Position numbers and translations under genes: made by a program
NCBI GenBank assembly: GCA_019217005.1
Contig: JAHBNG010000105.1
Span: 1-53,076, forward strand
Origin: Chloroflexi bacterium TSY
GTDB lineage: Bacteria > Chloroflexota > Anaerolineae > Caldilineales > Caldilineaceae
Direction of reading: 5' to 3'
Length of the DNA: 53,076 nucleotides
Shown: piece after piece, positions 26,682 through 35,880 of the stretch
How positions within the stretch are numbered: the stretch's first letter is position 1
How the letters are laid out: every line of letters begins with the position of its first letter
Notes under the pieces: model-generated
What the model was told of the DNA's origin: nothing
What the model saw: the letters and a program-made list of their open reading frames with translations, nothing else
The model's database searches: none

Positions 26682-27830
26682 ATGTCACAGGAACTTTTCT
26701 ATTGGGTCTACGTGGAGGCCGCTGGCGCTGGCTACGATCTATCACACGATCTGACCTCTCTGACCGTTGAAGAAGGCGGAGACGGGCCAGCCCAGCTCAC
26801 AATCCAAATGAGCGATCCCAATAAAGTTTTTAGCTACGCTGTACAAAAGGGCATGGACATCGAGGTAGATCTGGGATATGTGGACGATCATTCTATCGTC
26901 TTTCGGGGCCATATCTATAAAGTAGAAGGGGATTTCCCGCAAGATGGGGTGCCAACGCTTCGAATATTGGCCTACGATCGCAGCATGAAAATGGGGCTGC
27001 GTAAACGTAATCGTACATGGAATCAGACGACCTTGGAGAGTCTTGTCAACACGATTGGTCAGGAATATAGCGAATATTTCATGACGCAGGATATCCACGT
27101 CACGCTGATGGGAGATCCCGAATTTACGGATAATGGAATCAGACAGCAAGATGAGACAGACCTGGCGTTTCTGCGGCGATTGGCTACACGTTATGGCTGC
27201 GCGCTATTTGTCGTGGCAGGTGAGAACGCAGACGGACTGCACTTCGAGGCTCAGCATCACATCATGACGCAGGAACCAGAAGTGACACTCTACCACGGCA
27301 GGTGTGGTGTGCCAGAGCAGTTGCTCAGCTTTCAGGCCAGCAGCGACGTGAGCAACATGCGACTGCCTCGTGTCTTTTCGGGGATCGACTTTAGCACGGG
27401 GCAACCCTTATCCGTCGCCACACAAACCGTAGAAGAAGTTGGCAATATGGAGGATCCATTTGTTGATGAGCACCTCGCTGAATTCCGTCGCCGTGAACCG
27501 GTGCAAGCGGAGCGGCTGACCGATATGTTTCGCGCGGCGGAGACGCTTGAAGAGACACTGCGGGATGAGATGGGGAATGTCGATCGAGAACTGGTGTGGG
27601 GTTTCACCACAGAAGCGGATCTTCGGGTGCGGGAAGAGAATCAATTCAGCACTAGCCTCCATGGAATGCGCGCCAGCGGCTCTGCCCTTGGCAATCATCG
27701 CATTCACGCACAGAGCGTTATTCGTATTGCCGATGTGGGGGGTCAGTTTTCGGGTACCTGGTACCTATCCCAAGTACGACATATCTTTGACAATCAGGGA
27801 TATCGAACCGAGTTTGAGTGTCAACGGTGA
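26682..27830 (+). CDS. gpD-like baseplate hub protein
   Basis: A 382-residue protein of the phage late control gene D / VgrG N-terminal type, forming the hub beneath the tube. Recognisable parts are LTSLTVEEGGDGPAQLTIQM and NKVFSYAVQKGMDIEVDLGY near the start, a central RQQDETDLAFLRRLATRYGC (about 150-170) shared by gpD proteins, and a C-terminal HRIHAQSVIRIADVGGQFSG. In Afp and PVC the hub and spike are one protein (Afp8), while here the spike is a separate gene directly downstream. The ribosome-binding site GGAGATAAGCC precedes the ATG. The frame is intact. Confidence 0.88.
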   Translation: MSQELFYWVYVEAAGAGYDLSHDLTSLTVEEGGDGPAQLTIQMSDPNKVFSYAVQKGMDIEVDLGYVDDHSIVFRGHIYKVEGDFPQDGVPTLRILAYDRSMKMGLRKRNRTWNQTTLESLVNTIGQEYSEYFMTQDIHVTLMGDPEFTDNGIRQQDETDLAFLRRLATRYGCALFVVAGENADGLHFEAQHHIMTQEPEVTLYHGRCGVPEQLLSFQASSDVSNMRLPRVFSGIDFSTGQPLSVATQTVEEVGNMEDPFVDEHLAEFRRREPVQAERLTDMFRAAETLEETLRDEMGNVDRELVWGFTTEADLRVREENQFSTSLHGMRASGSALGNHRIHAQSVIRIADVGGQFSGTWYLSQVRHIFDNQGYRTEFECQR

Positions 27831-27835
27831 TTGCC

Positions 27836-28531
27836 ATGTTTATGACAGAATCGGAAGCACAATCAGAAAGAGAAACTATTCAGTCATATTACGGTAAATA
27901 TCCAGCGATCGTGGTCGAGAATACCGTCCGCGAAGATCTGGAAAACTACGGTGCTCATCGCGGGGAACTGCTGGTGAGCGTGCCGGGCATTCTGGAAGAG
28001 ACGTCTGATGGCGAAGGTCAACAGCCCATCGAGGTATGGGCCAAGCCCTGCTTTGTACCTGGTTTTTTCTTTATACCAGAAGTAGACGCTCCTGTTTGGG
28101 TGGAGTTTATTGCCGGCGACATCAACCAGCCTGTCTGGACTGGCGTCTGGTACCCGCAAGATGGAACGCCTGTTACTGTTGAGGAAGAAAATCCGACTGA
28201 GTTTCAAAAGATCATGCGCACTGCTTCGGGCCATGTTGTGGTGTTGGACGACACGGAGGATGCAGAGACCATTACGATTCATCACAAGTCGGGGACATAT
28301 ATCACCATCGACCCAGATGGTCATATTACGCTCGAACATAAGGACGGCATGGTTTATGAGATGGCAGCAGACAAGATCGTTGCGATTACATGTGAAAAGC
28401 TCAACATCACAGCAGATGTTACCGTAGATGGCACCATGCACATTAAAAAAGAGACAAATATCGATGGTGCTCTAACCGTGGGTACTGGGCCAAGTACCAC
28501 CATTGAGGGCAATGAAATCACCGGAGGCTGA
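27836..28531 (+). CDS. gpV-like spike protein
   Basis: A phage baseplate assembly protein V / gp5-type spike of about 231 residues. The N-terminal OB fold has YYGKYPAIVVENTVREDLEN, HRGELLVSVPGI, VWAKPCFVPGF and PVWVEFIAGDINQPVWTGVW. A C-terminal beta-helix of short repeats follows (TITIHHKSGTYITIDPDGHI, KLNITADVTVDGTMHIKKET, NIDGALTVGTGPSTTIEGNE), as in trimeric puncturing spikes. The start is placed at ATG 27836, five bases after the hub stop; a GTG eighteen bases earlier is possible, and neither has a clear ribosome-binding site. Translational coupling to the hub is likely. Confidence 0.85.
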   Translation: MFMTESEAQSERETIQSYYGKYPAIVVENTVREDLENYGAHRGELLVSVPGILEETSDGEGQQPIEVWAKPCFVPGFFFIPEVDAPVWVEFIAGDINQPVWTGVWYPQDGTPVTVEEENPTEFQKIMRTASGHVVVLDDTEDAETITIHHKSGTYITIDPDGHITLEHKDGMVYEMAADKIVAITCEKLNITADVTVDGTMHIKKETNIDGALTVGTGPSTTIEGNEITGG

Positions 28532-28533
28532 AC

Positions 28534-28971
28534 ATGGCTGATCTGCTCTTGTCTGGCACACTCAATTTAAGTGGGACCCTGAATCTAGTCGGTAGTGATG
28601 GCGGTAAGGTGAAAGTAAATGATGTTGAAGTCCTGGTTGAAACCAGCAAAGGGAGTAGCGGCAAGGAACACAGCACAGCGGCTGCCCCGGTCATTATGCC
28701 TCCACCGCCAGCATCGCCTGTCGATACGGGGACGGGGGTATGGATCTTCAAATCCTTTAATGCAACCGTCAAAGCGAACGGGGCCAACATTGTTACGTTG
28801 GGTATGTGTGCACAGGGCAATCCAGGAACGGCAACTTGGCCCGGGATGGTCCAACCAAGCACACAAAACCAGACGGTCACAGTGAACCGGATCGCCATTA
28901 ATGTTGCCAACGATATGGGGATCACACTGCCTGTTGGTGCGCCGGTCTCCTTTGCGCAGAGTCAGCAATAA
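28534..28971 (+). CDS. Probable spike-tip protein (PAAR-like position)
   Basis: A 145-residue protein starting two bases after the spike stop. The first 30 residues are short repeats (SGTLNLSGTLNLVG) reminiscent of the beta-helix end of the spike. The Gly/Thr/Asn-rich rest (GKVKVNDVEVLVETSKGSSG, PPPPASPVDTGTGVWIF, NPGTATWPGMVQPSTQ) lacks the classic PAAR motif as far as I can see. Position between spike and gp25 is where eCIS loci place a PAAR-like tip (Afp10). The assignment is by neighbourhood and could be wrong. Confidence 0.5.
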   Translation: MADLLLSGTLNLSGTLNLVGSDGGKVKVNDVEVLVETSKGSSGKEHSTAAAPVIMPPPPASPVDTGTGVWIFKSFNATVKANGANIVTLGMCAQGNPGTATWPGMVQPSTQNQTVTVNRIAINVANDMGITLPVGAPVSFAQSQQ

Positions 28972-28976
28972 GAATC

Positions 28977-29047
28977 TATCCGAAAAGTGGTTGTGAGTCC
29001 GGCCAGCTTCTCGAGCGAGAATGTATTGTCACAGAACTTTTCGGATA
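28977..29047 (+). repeat. 71-bp dispersed palindrome, copy 3
   Basis: This copy begins TATCCGAAAAGTGG and ends CACAGAACTTTTCGGATA, followed by AAGCACTAAGCATAGGAAC and the start at 29074. It begins five bases after the preceding stop. TATCCGAAAAGT pairs perfectly with ACTTTTCGGATA, and TTCTCG/CGAGAA forms the apex, the best-paired of the three copies. Confidence 0.85.
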
Positions 29048-29073
29048 AGCACTAAGCATAGGAACTCTAATCA

Positions 29074-29865
29074 ATGGCCTTTATTGAGTTACAGCTAGTA
29101 GAACCAGATCACAACACAGCCTTTGTTGGTGAGCCAACCGTCACGTTTCGGGGTGCGGCAAATTTGGCTAATGAACCGCGAACCATCCCCCTCTATTACC
29201 GTTGGTATTCGAGCCTGGCATCAGGGACGGAAGACGATATCAAGGCAGGACGATTTGCCATGAATGCAATAGATGGCGTGAATTTGACCAATCCCGCAAC
29301 GGAGTACTCCAGACCGCTTGGCATGGGCACACACGTCATCTGTTTTGCGGCTACGGACCGACCAAGCGAAAGTGCCACAGATCTGGAAGCGGTAGAGCAT
29401 GGTGGTTTTACGGGTGGATCCGAGGGGGAGGCTCAGTGCCTCATACATGTTTTCAAAGCCAACCTGGTGTCACCGCAGAATGCTGGTACGCTAAATCGAC
29501 TGAACTGTGTTTTGGAGGCGGAAGCGCCTGTGTTGTGGGGCAAAGAGATTGGCGACACCAAGACCTATGAACCAAATCAAGATTATCACCAGATTAATCG
29601 ATTACAGTATCGCTGGCAGTTTACGCCGGTCGGTGCACCATTTGACCGGGATACCGTGAACTTTGAGCCTCCCTTGACGCAGCTTGCGTTTGTGCCTGAT
29701 CCCGATCCCGACTCGGAGACGGAACCACCGATCATACGTTATCAGGGCGCCTTGCCACAAGAACTCGCCGGCAATTATCAATTAACCCTCCATGTGGAAG
29801 ATAAGAAGGGCCAGTTCACCGGTGATCAGGTCACAATTGATATTACGGTAACGGACGGATCGTGA
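29074..29865 (+). CDS. Ig/PKD-like eCIS locus protein
   Basis: A 263-residue protein. It appears to hold two beta-sandwich domains of immunoglobulin or PKD type: residues 1-125 (LVEPDHNTAFVGEPTVTFRG, IPLYYRWYSSL) and residues 130-263 (NRLNCVLEAEAPVLWG, RLQYRWQFTPVG, LAGNYQLTLHVEDKKGQFTG). The YRWxFxP and YxLTLxVEDxxG patterns are typical of PKD folds. It has no signal peptide, so it is probably a particle component such as a baseplate or fibre attachment. No named family. The ribosome-binding site is AGGA at a long spacing (12 bases), and the 71-bp palindrome forms the leader. Confidence 0.6.
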   Translation: MAFIELQLVEPDHNTAFVGEPTVTFRGAANLANEPRTIPLYYRWYSSLASGTEDDIKAGRFAMNAIDGVNLTNPATEYSRPLGMGTHVICFAATDRPSESATDLEAVEHGGFTGGSEGEAQCLIHVFKANLVSPQNAGTLNRLNCVLEAEAPVLWGKEIGDTKTYEPNQDYHQINRLQYRWQFTPVGAPFDRDTVNFEPPLTQLAFVPDPDPDSETEPPIIRYQGALPQELAGNYQLTLHVEDKKGQFTGDQVTIDITVTDGS

Positions 29866-29897
29866 GTGTGGTCTGAATCTCGCGTGAGGAAAATCAG

Positions 29898-30278
29898 ATG
29901 ACCGAACAAATTGTCGGATTCTCCATCCCATTTCGTATAGAAGCAGGCCGAGTTGCTCAGGCCAATGGCGTGGAGAAGATTAAAGAGAATATTATTCACA
30001 TTCTACTCACTGGCATTGGCGAGCGAGTTATGCGGCGTGACTATGGCGGCGGTCTTCGTCAACTGGTCCACGATCCCAACAACGATGCTTTGCGGTCAAT
30101 TGTTCAGCATCAGATCGCCAAGGCTATCGGTCAGTGGGAACCAAGAGTGCTGCTTCAGAGCGTGACCGTCACCCAGCATCCGCAAGAGGGCACGCTGATT
30201 GCTGAGCTTCAGTATGTGATTCGGCGCACGCAGCAGCGCCAGAAGGTATCGGTACCGCTCGGTCTGGGTGGTGTCTGA
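29898..30278 (+). CDS. gp25-like baseplate wedge protein (GPW/gp25 family)
   Basis: A 126-residue protein of the GPW/gp25 family (Afp9-like). Typical elements are FSIPFRIEAGRVAQANGVEK, IHILLTGIGERVMRRDYGGG and LRQLVHDPNNDALRSIVQHQ, then ARVLLQSVTV-like strands and a C-terminal RQKVSVPLGLGG. It joins the sheath start to the baseplate wedge. GAGGA lies seven bases before the ATG. It is followed by gpJ as in most contractile systems. The frame is intact. Confidence 0.93.
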   Translation: MTEQIVGFSIPFRIEAGRVAQANGVEKIKENIIHILLTGIGERVMRRDYGGGLRQLVHDPNNDALRSIVQHQIAKAIGQWEPRVLLQSVTVTQHPQEGTLIAELQYVIRRTQQRQKVSVPLGLGGV

Positions 30279-30352
30279 GTAGATGTGAATGACGTGATAG
30301 ATAGATGAAGTTTCCTGTTTTGACGACTGTGATATGAAGAAGGCAAGGAAAC

Positions 30353-31903
30353 ATGATGAGTACGAACAATCGACCAACGATCGATTATACCAATAAGGAT
30401 TATGTCTCCCTGCGCGAGGCGCTGTTGAATCTCGCCCAGGAAAAATTGCCAACTTGGACCGACCATTCGCCAAACGACCTGGGCGTTTTGTTGTTAGAGC
30501 TTTTCGCCTTTATGGGTGACAGCCTCTTCTACTACCAGGACCGGATTGCGAATGAGAGCTATCTAGAGACAGCGGTCGAGCGGCGCAGCGTCCTCAATTT
30601 GCTGCGGCTGATCGGGTACGAACTTCGCCCGCCGCAACCAGCCTCTGCCGACTTGACGCTACTCTTTGACGATGTACCACCCACATCTCCCAACGGCGAA
30701 GAGGAGGGAGCAACGGCGGAAAGCTCATCAGTGACGATTGAGCCCGGTACCGAATTTAAGACCGATGCCCAAATGACTGGCGAATCGATTCATTTCCGTT
30801 ATATCCGCGATGAGCCACTGACAATAGAACTGACGGAGTTGCCCGTCGAGAGTCGAAACGGTGATAGCGTTTTACGATTCGATCCGTTGCCGGTCGTACA
30901 GGTTGACGACAAGATTTCCCAAGAAACGGTGGGGTCATCCAATGGCAGCGCCGGTCAGCGTTTTGCGCTAGCTCGTATGCCGCTGATTGACGAAACGCTC
31001 GTTGTAATGGTTGATGAAGGCAGTGGACCACAAGCATGGGAGCGCCAGCAGACGCTTCTCTACAGCCAACCGTTCGATAGACACTATATCGTGCGGAGGG
31101 ATGAAAACGATCTGGCCTGGATCGAATTTGGCGACGGTATCTATGGCAAGATTCCTCGCCGCGGACAGAATCATATCTCGGCCAGCTATTGCGTTGGCGG
31201 TGGCACCAAAGGCAACGTACCGGCCAATAGCATCACAAAGAATGTCACCAAGATTGCTGGATTACATTCTCTCTTCAACGAGAACGCAGCAGCGGGTGGG
31301 GCGGAACACGAAGAAATTGCTGAAGCCAGCAAACGGGGTCCACACCTATTTCGCACCATGGGGAGCGCTGTAACGGCCCAAGATTATGAGTATCACGCCC
31401 GCCAATTTGGTGTCGGCAAAGTGTGGGCACAGGCTGCGGGTTGGAATCGGATCGAACTCTATGTGGCACCGGCTGGCGGCGGACAACCAAGCGATACGCT
31501 GAAAGAGGATCTCCGCTCTTATCTTGAGGACAAGCGGATTATGACTTCGCTTATTGAGATCCGTGATCCCCGTTACGTCGATGTAGCTGTCGAAGGGACC
31601 CTCGATGTGGAGCCTTATTCATTTGCCCAGCAGGTGCAGCAACAAGTCGAAGACGCTGTGCGCAATCTGTTGGCATTTGACCAGGTAAAATTCAATGACA
31701 TTCTTTATCTCAGCAAAGTCTACGAAGTGATCGAAGCCATTCCAGGTGTGCGTGGGATCAATGTGACCCGCTATGCCATGCCAGATTCTCCGAGCAATCT
31801 ACCACCCGAAGGCAAACTAGAGTTCGCGAGGAACGAGATTCCCCGGGCAAAGTATGCGAACGGCATTCAGTTGGTGGTGAGAGGAGGTCGTCGTGCTGAC
31901 TGA
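30353..31903 (+). CDS. gpJ-like baseplate wedge protein
   Basis: A 516-residue baseplate J family protein (Afp11-like). The start segment has DYTNKDYVSLREALLNLAQE, SPNDLGVLLLELFAFMGDSL and FYYQDRIANESYLETAVERR. The central domain reads GDGIYGKIPRRGQNHISASY-type gpJ sequence, and the end has TAQDYEYHARQFGVGKVWAQ and IPGVRGINVTRY. The role is wedge assembly around the hub. Its last ten bases overlap the start of the next gene (31893), which implies coupled translation. The intergenic 75 bases upstream hold no feature. Intact. Confidence 0.92.
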   Translation: MMSTNNRPTIDYTNKDYVSLREALLNLAQEKLPTWTDHSPNDLGVLLLELFAFMGDSLFYYQDRIANESYLETAVERRSVLNLLRLIGYELRPPQPASADLTLLFDDVPPTSPNGEEEGATAESSSVTIEPGTEFKTDAQMTGESIHFRYIRDEPLTIELTELPVESRNGDSVLRFDPLPVVQVDDKISQETVGSSNGSAGQRFALARMPLIDETLVVMVDEGSGPQAWERQQTLLYSQPFDRHYIVRRDENDLAWIEFGDGIYGKIPRRGQNHISASYCVGGGTKGNVPANSITKNVTKIAGLHSLFNENAAAGGAEHEEIAEASKRGPHLFRTMGSAVTAQDYEYHARQFGVGKVWAQAAGWNRIELYVAPAGGGQPSDTLKEDLRSYLEDKRIMTSLIEIRDPRYVDVAVEGTLDVEPYSFAQQVQQQVEDAVRNLLAFDQVKFNDILYLSKVYEVIEAIPGVRGINVTRYAMPDSPSNLPPEGKLEFARNEIPRAKYANGIQLVVRGGRRAD

Positions 31904-32150
31904 TTTCACTGCGAAGGCCAACATACATGGTCACCGGATCGATCTTTCGTGGAGCTGGACTGGTGGCGAAGAGCGGCCCAAGATGCGACTATTGCGCCGT
32001 AGATACGCCTACCCAACCCGGTCGAATGATGGATTCTGTATCTTTGATACGGACACCTTCTTTGGTCAGTCCGTACAAAGCTGGGGACGCGTGGAACGTA
32101 CATTTTATTTGGACTCATCCGTCAATGTAGAGAGCAACCTTTCTCTGGTA

Positions 32151-33612
32151 CCTTATTTTTGCGCAACGAGAGCGTGATTCTATTCGTTCATGCAACTAGA
32201 GGGGGTTTCTAATCGGCCTCTAGATAGGATTTCAAGCAAATCAGAAGGTCACGAGAATAAGGATGTGAACTTAGCAGGTCAATCCGTGAAAGTGAGCCGT
32301 TCTGAAAAGAGAGAAAACCAGGTATTTGTAATAGATCTCGAACAATTCGTTTCTGCCGGAAAGGTTCAAATCTAGTATCCACGAGAGCTTGCTGATGGAA
32401 ATGGCCTATCAAATTATGCGCCAAATCAGCCAAAAGGATAAGAGATTTTTGAGCTAGAAATAGGGTCTTGCGACGAGAAGCTAAGTGTAACCCCATTTTA
32501 TCATTACGGAATTGTTCGATTTCAGCCGCACCTCGATTGTCATAATATGAAATGAAGTGACGCTTGGATGGCAATTTGATGGTCGAAATGTAGTAACTGA
32601 CACAAATTTGCTCGTTTTCACTCTTTTTTTGAGAAAAATGCGTACAGGGCGATTAAACTTGATAGGGATGGAATTTCAGCCAGAAAGACGTCACCGCAAG
32701 GATCCCATCGAGTCACCTGTTGCGCCCACAGATGGGCACGACGGTTGGAGTTGCCCTTCATCATAAATTGATAGTTGCGGTTGAGCAGCCACCGAATATT
32801 TTCTTCACTACCTGCACCGCCATCGGTGCGCCAGACGACTCGCTCGCGTTTTTTCTCGTCTAACTCTAATGAACTTTCCGTGGCAAGCACGGCTGGCTGA
32901 AACGATGGAGCTGTATGCTGACTCCTGGATAGAGGTCTGACCAAACCGTTTCATGGTATTTAACCGAACTTACACGGACCAATTGGCGTCCCGTTGCGTT
33001 TTTTTGCCGCTAAAATAGCCTTTTTGACTTTTCTGTGCCTTTTTGCCGCATGGTAATCCGGATAGGTCAAAGTCTAACCACAAGAACCCTCGCCAATCGT
33101 GGTTGTGTATTTGGCTTAGAGGCTTGCAGATTTCGCTGACCACTCTACCGATATTCATTAGAGTTAGGGCGTCTAATGTACGAGACATATTTGATTGCTC
33201 ACTAAGCTGCTCCATCCCATAAATTTTCGCAAGGAGTCTTTCTGGTCTGACCTTTGTATTGAACTCAGTCAGCGTTGCGCAACCACATAATATGCTAACC
33301 AGCACCTGTTCCAACTTACTTGCTGGTGTATATTCATACGTTTTGACCGGTATTTCGATCTTCTTCAACGCAGTTAGCACTTTCTCTTGATGGTAGTGTG
33401 CCAGCAACGCAGCTAATGGTGCATACTGAGTATTGCTGATCTCGTTCGTTAGTCCGAATTCTATTGCCATGAATGCCTCCTTGGATCGGGTATCTCTAAT
33501 GAATTTCTTTGAGGCTATCCTTTTTTCGGCATTTTGACGAATTTGATCGAATAGAATCAGGCTCTTATTGCGTCAACGAATAGAATTCCCTTCCCGTTGC
33601 GCAAAAATAAGG
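32151..33612 (-). mobile_element. IS1380-like insertion sequence inside the gpI-like gene
   Basis: Terminal inverted repeats of about 40 bp: CCTTATTTTTGCGCAACG at 32151 and its complement ending at 33612, both continuing to ATTCTATTCGTT. Identical 5-bp flanks TGGTA (32146-32150 and 33613-33617) mark target duplication. Length is 1462 bp. Ends starting CC and a 4-5 bp duplication agree with the IS1380 family, as does the transposase. It lies opposite to the eCIS genes. Confidence 0.85.
32209..33470 (-). pseudogene. DDE transposase of the IS1380-like element, frameshifted
   Basis: The frame 32970-33470 holds the N-terminal part (SKLEQVLVSILCGCATLTEF, RTLDALTLMNIGRVVSEICK) up to the first catalytic strand FLWLDFDLSGLPCGKKAQKS. 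The frame 32618-32944 has ATESSLELDEKKRERVVWRT then DGGAGSEENIRWLL with the second acidic region. The frame 32209-32574 has HFISYYDNRGAAEIEQFRND with the final Glu, and a C-terminal domain. At least three shifts separate them, one in an A7 run near 33000. The element cannot move by itself in this state. Confidence 0.75.
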
Positions 33613-35880
33613 TGGTAGAGGCGCAATTCTTTTTTGATATACCAGATGCAGACCAGCCCACCAGAATGGTCATCATATATAGAGATCCGGCAGATCAAGA
33701 GAGAGTGAATGTTACGACCGAGAATGTATCTCAGCTTGTGCAAACGCAAGCCGAAGACGAGATCTGGCAATCGATTACGACGACCGAGATCTTCATCTCA
33801 CCTGGTGGACATGGCTCACAAAAGGCTGGGCAGTTCGTCGTTTATCAACGCGCACGAGATGGCGAAACACCTAACCGTTTTACGTGGATGGCCAGTGGCG
33901 CTTCTCCAATCAGTGTGGAGTTTGACCATACAGAAAGACGTACAACCGAAGCATCGCTTGAAAAGACTTTTGATGCAGACCGGGGCGAATGGCAACAACG
34001 GTTCACAATCATCGATGGGGCGTTAGAACCGGAAATTGTCTACTATTACAGATTGTTTGTGGCACCCACCTCTGGTGGAGATTTCGAGACTAAGCGCGCG
34101 TGGCGAGCTCAAGAGATGGCCACAGCTCGCTATGGTCGGACGATCAGCTTTACGAACTGCTGCCTGCACTGCACAAACAATTTGATGAACCAGAGCCAGG
34201 CCAAACCGGTGACGGCCAATTGCGTCGGTTCCTCCAGGTCTTTGGAATGGGGCTGGATCAAATGCGCAGTCTGGCAGAGGGGTTGCGTGACCGGCACGAT
34301 GTACTACGCGCCCGGTCCGATCTTCTATCTCACCTTGCGCGCTGGATTGGCTGGGAGCCAGACTTGACCCAAGAAGAGATCGCCCAGCGTAACGACATTC
34401 TCTTTGCTCCAGAACTTTATCGCACCGTGGGCACCATTCCAAACACGCAGGCATTGGTCAATCGGCGTACCGGCTGGCCATGCCGCGTCAAAGAATTTGT
34501 CCACAATGTCTTTTTGACCAACGCACCAGAGACAATCCGGCTGTGTGAGCTTTGGACGCAAAGCACCACCGATGGAGAGACGTGGACACAGCCTCAACCA
34601 GTAACCCAACTTGAGGAGGGACATGATGGTCGGCCAACATCTGTTGCGCTTGAGAATGTTGTCTGGCTCTTCTGGCATTCGGATCGCAGCGGTCGCCGCG
34701 AGATCTGGTTACAGCGTCTTGACGGAGTCGATCCTGCACCGCGAAGGGCTGTGCTAGATGCACCCGATGACCTGCCGGACATGAGTTACAGTGACGAGTA
34801 TCCTGCTGCGGTGGTTGCTGGTGAGCATGTGCGTCTTTTCTGGTCGTCAAATCGCAATGGGCAGTGGGATATCTGGACCCGAACATATGATGGTCTTCCT
34901 GGTGGTGTCGCAGAGAATCTAACCCATCATCAGGGCGAAGATCGCCATCCAGTCGCCGTGCACGACGCGATGGGGCGGCTTTGGCTTTTTTGGCAATCGA
35001 ACCGACGAGGCCCGACTGACATCTGGGCCATGGTCCACGATGGCGAGGTCTGGCAGTTGCCCATGCGTTTGACAACTGCCGATTTTCGTCACGAGATGCC
35101 AGCAGTTGTCCAGAGCGGTGATGGTCGCATTTGGCTCTTTTATGTCAACGACCTGGGATCATGTCGTCACCTCTACTACCAGACAACTGACGATGGTGAG
35201 GTCTGGACCAGATCTCGACCTGTTATCTCGTCTTCTACAAGCGACAGTGGAGACCCAGACTGTCTCTATCGTGATGAAGCGCCAACCGCAATCTTCTGGC
35301 GAGGCAGGATCTGGCTTTTTTGGCACGCAAACCGGGATGGCCACTGGCAGATTTTGGCACGCACCTGCGACACAGTTGCCAGCGACTTTTGGAGCGAGCC
35401 ATTTCCAGTAACCAGTGCAACAACTCCAGATAAAGATCCTGCTGTTGCGATCGTTGACCAAGGTGGTACCGAGCAGCTGCGCATTTTCTGGCGTTCGCAG
35501 CGTCGGGCTGTCTGGTACCGTTCTCGTACCTTGGACACGACCGATGAAAAGATGCTGGGGCGCCTGGGTACATATGAAGACCGCGCACACTATACCTATG
35601 ACACAGGGCAAGGGAACGATGACTGGTATGCGCGCAACACTGTAGGGCTTTACCTGACGCCAGATACAGCAGATCCAGTAAAGATAGAACAACAGGTGAC
35701 GCGGACACGTCACTTTGTGGAGCCGTTTCAACCGCTGCCTGTGCGTCTGGTCTGGGTGCCGGAAGTTGAGGTCTATGAAGAGGTGATTGATACGGATCGG
35801 CTTATTGATGAGACGGAGGCCATTGATGAGCCTAGCGGCTAGAAATTATCCATATCAGTCTGGACTTATAGGAGACAATC

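Larger units (their letters stand above)
31893..35842 (+). pseudogene. gpI-like tail protein with beta-propeller repeats, split by an IS and a frameshift
   Basis: Three fragments (31893-32150, 33613-34140, about 34100-35842) rebuild one protein. Removing the IS1380-like element and one 5-bp repeat joins NVESNLSLV to EAQFFFDIPDADQP in frame. A one-base shift near 34131 (TATGGTCGGAC) then joins ATARYG to SDDQLYELLPALHKQFDEPE, a gpI-like (Afp12) domain with GQLRRFLQVFGMGLDQMRSL. In the last fragment about six repeats of the form WLFWxSNRxGxxDIW lie at residues about 188, 243, 293, 343, 407 and 461, suggesting a beta-propeller. The first fragment begins at GTG/ATG overlapping gpJ. The gpI region links wedge to fibres; the propeller may bind a surface ligand. 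In its present form the full-length protein cannot be made. Confidence 0.75.
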
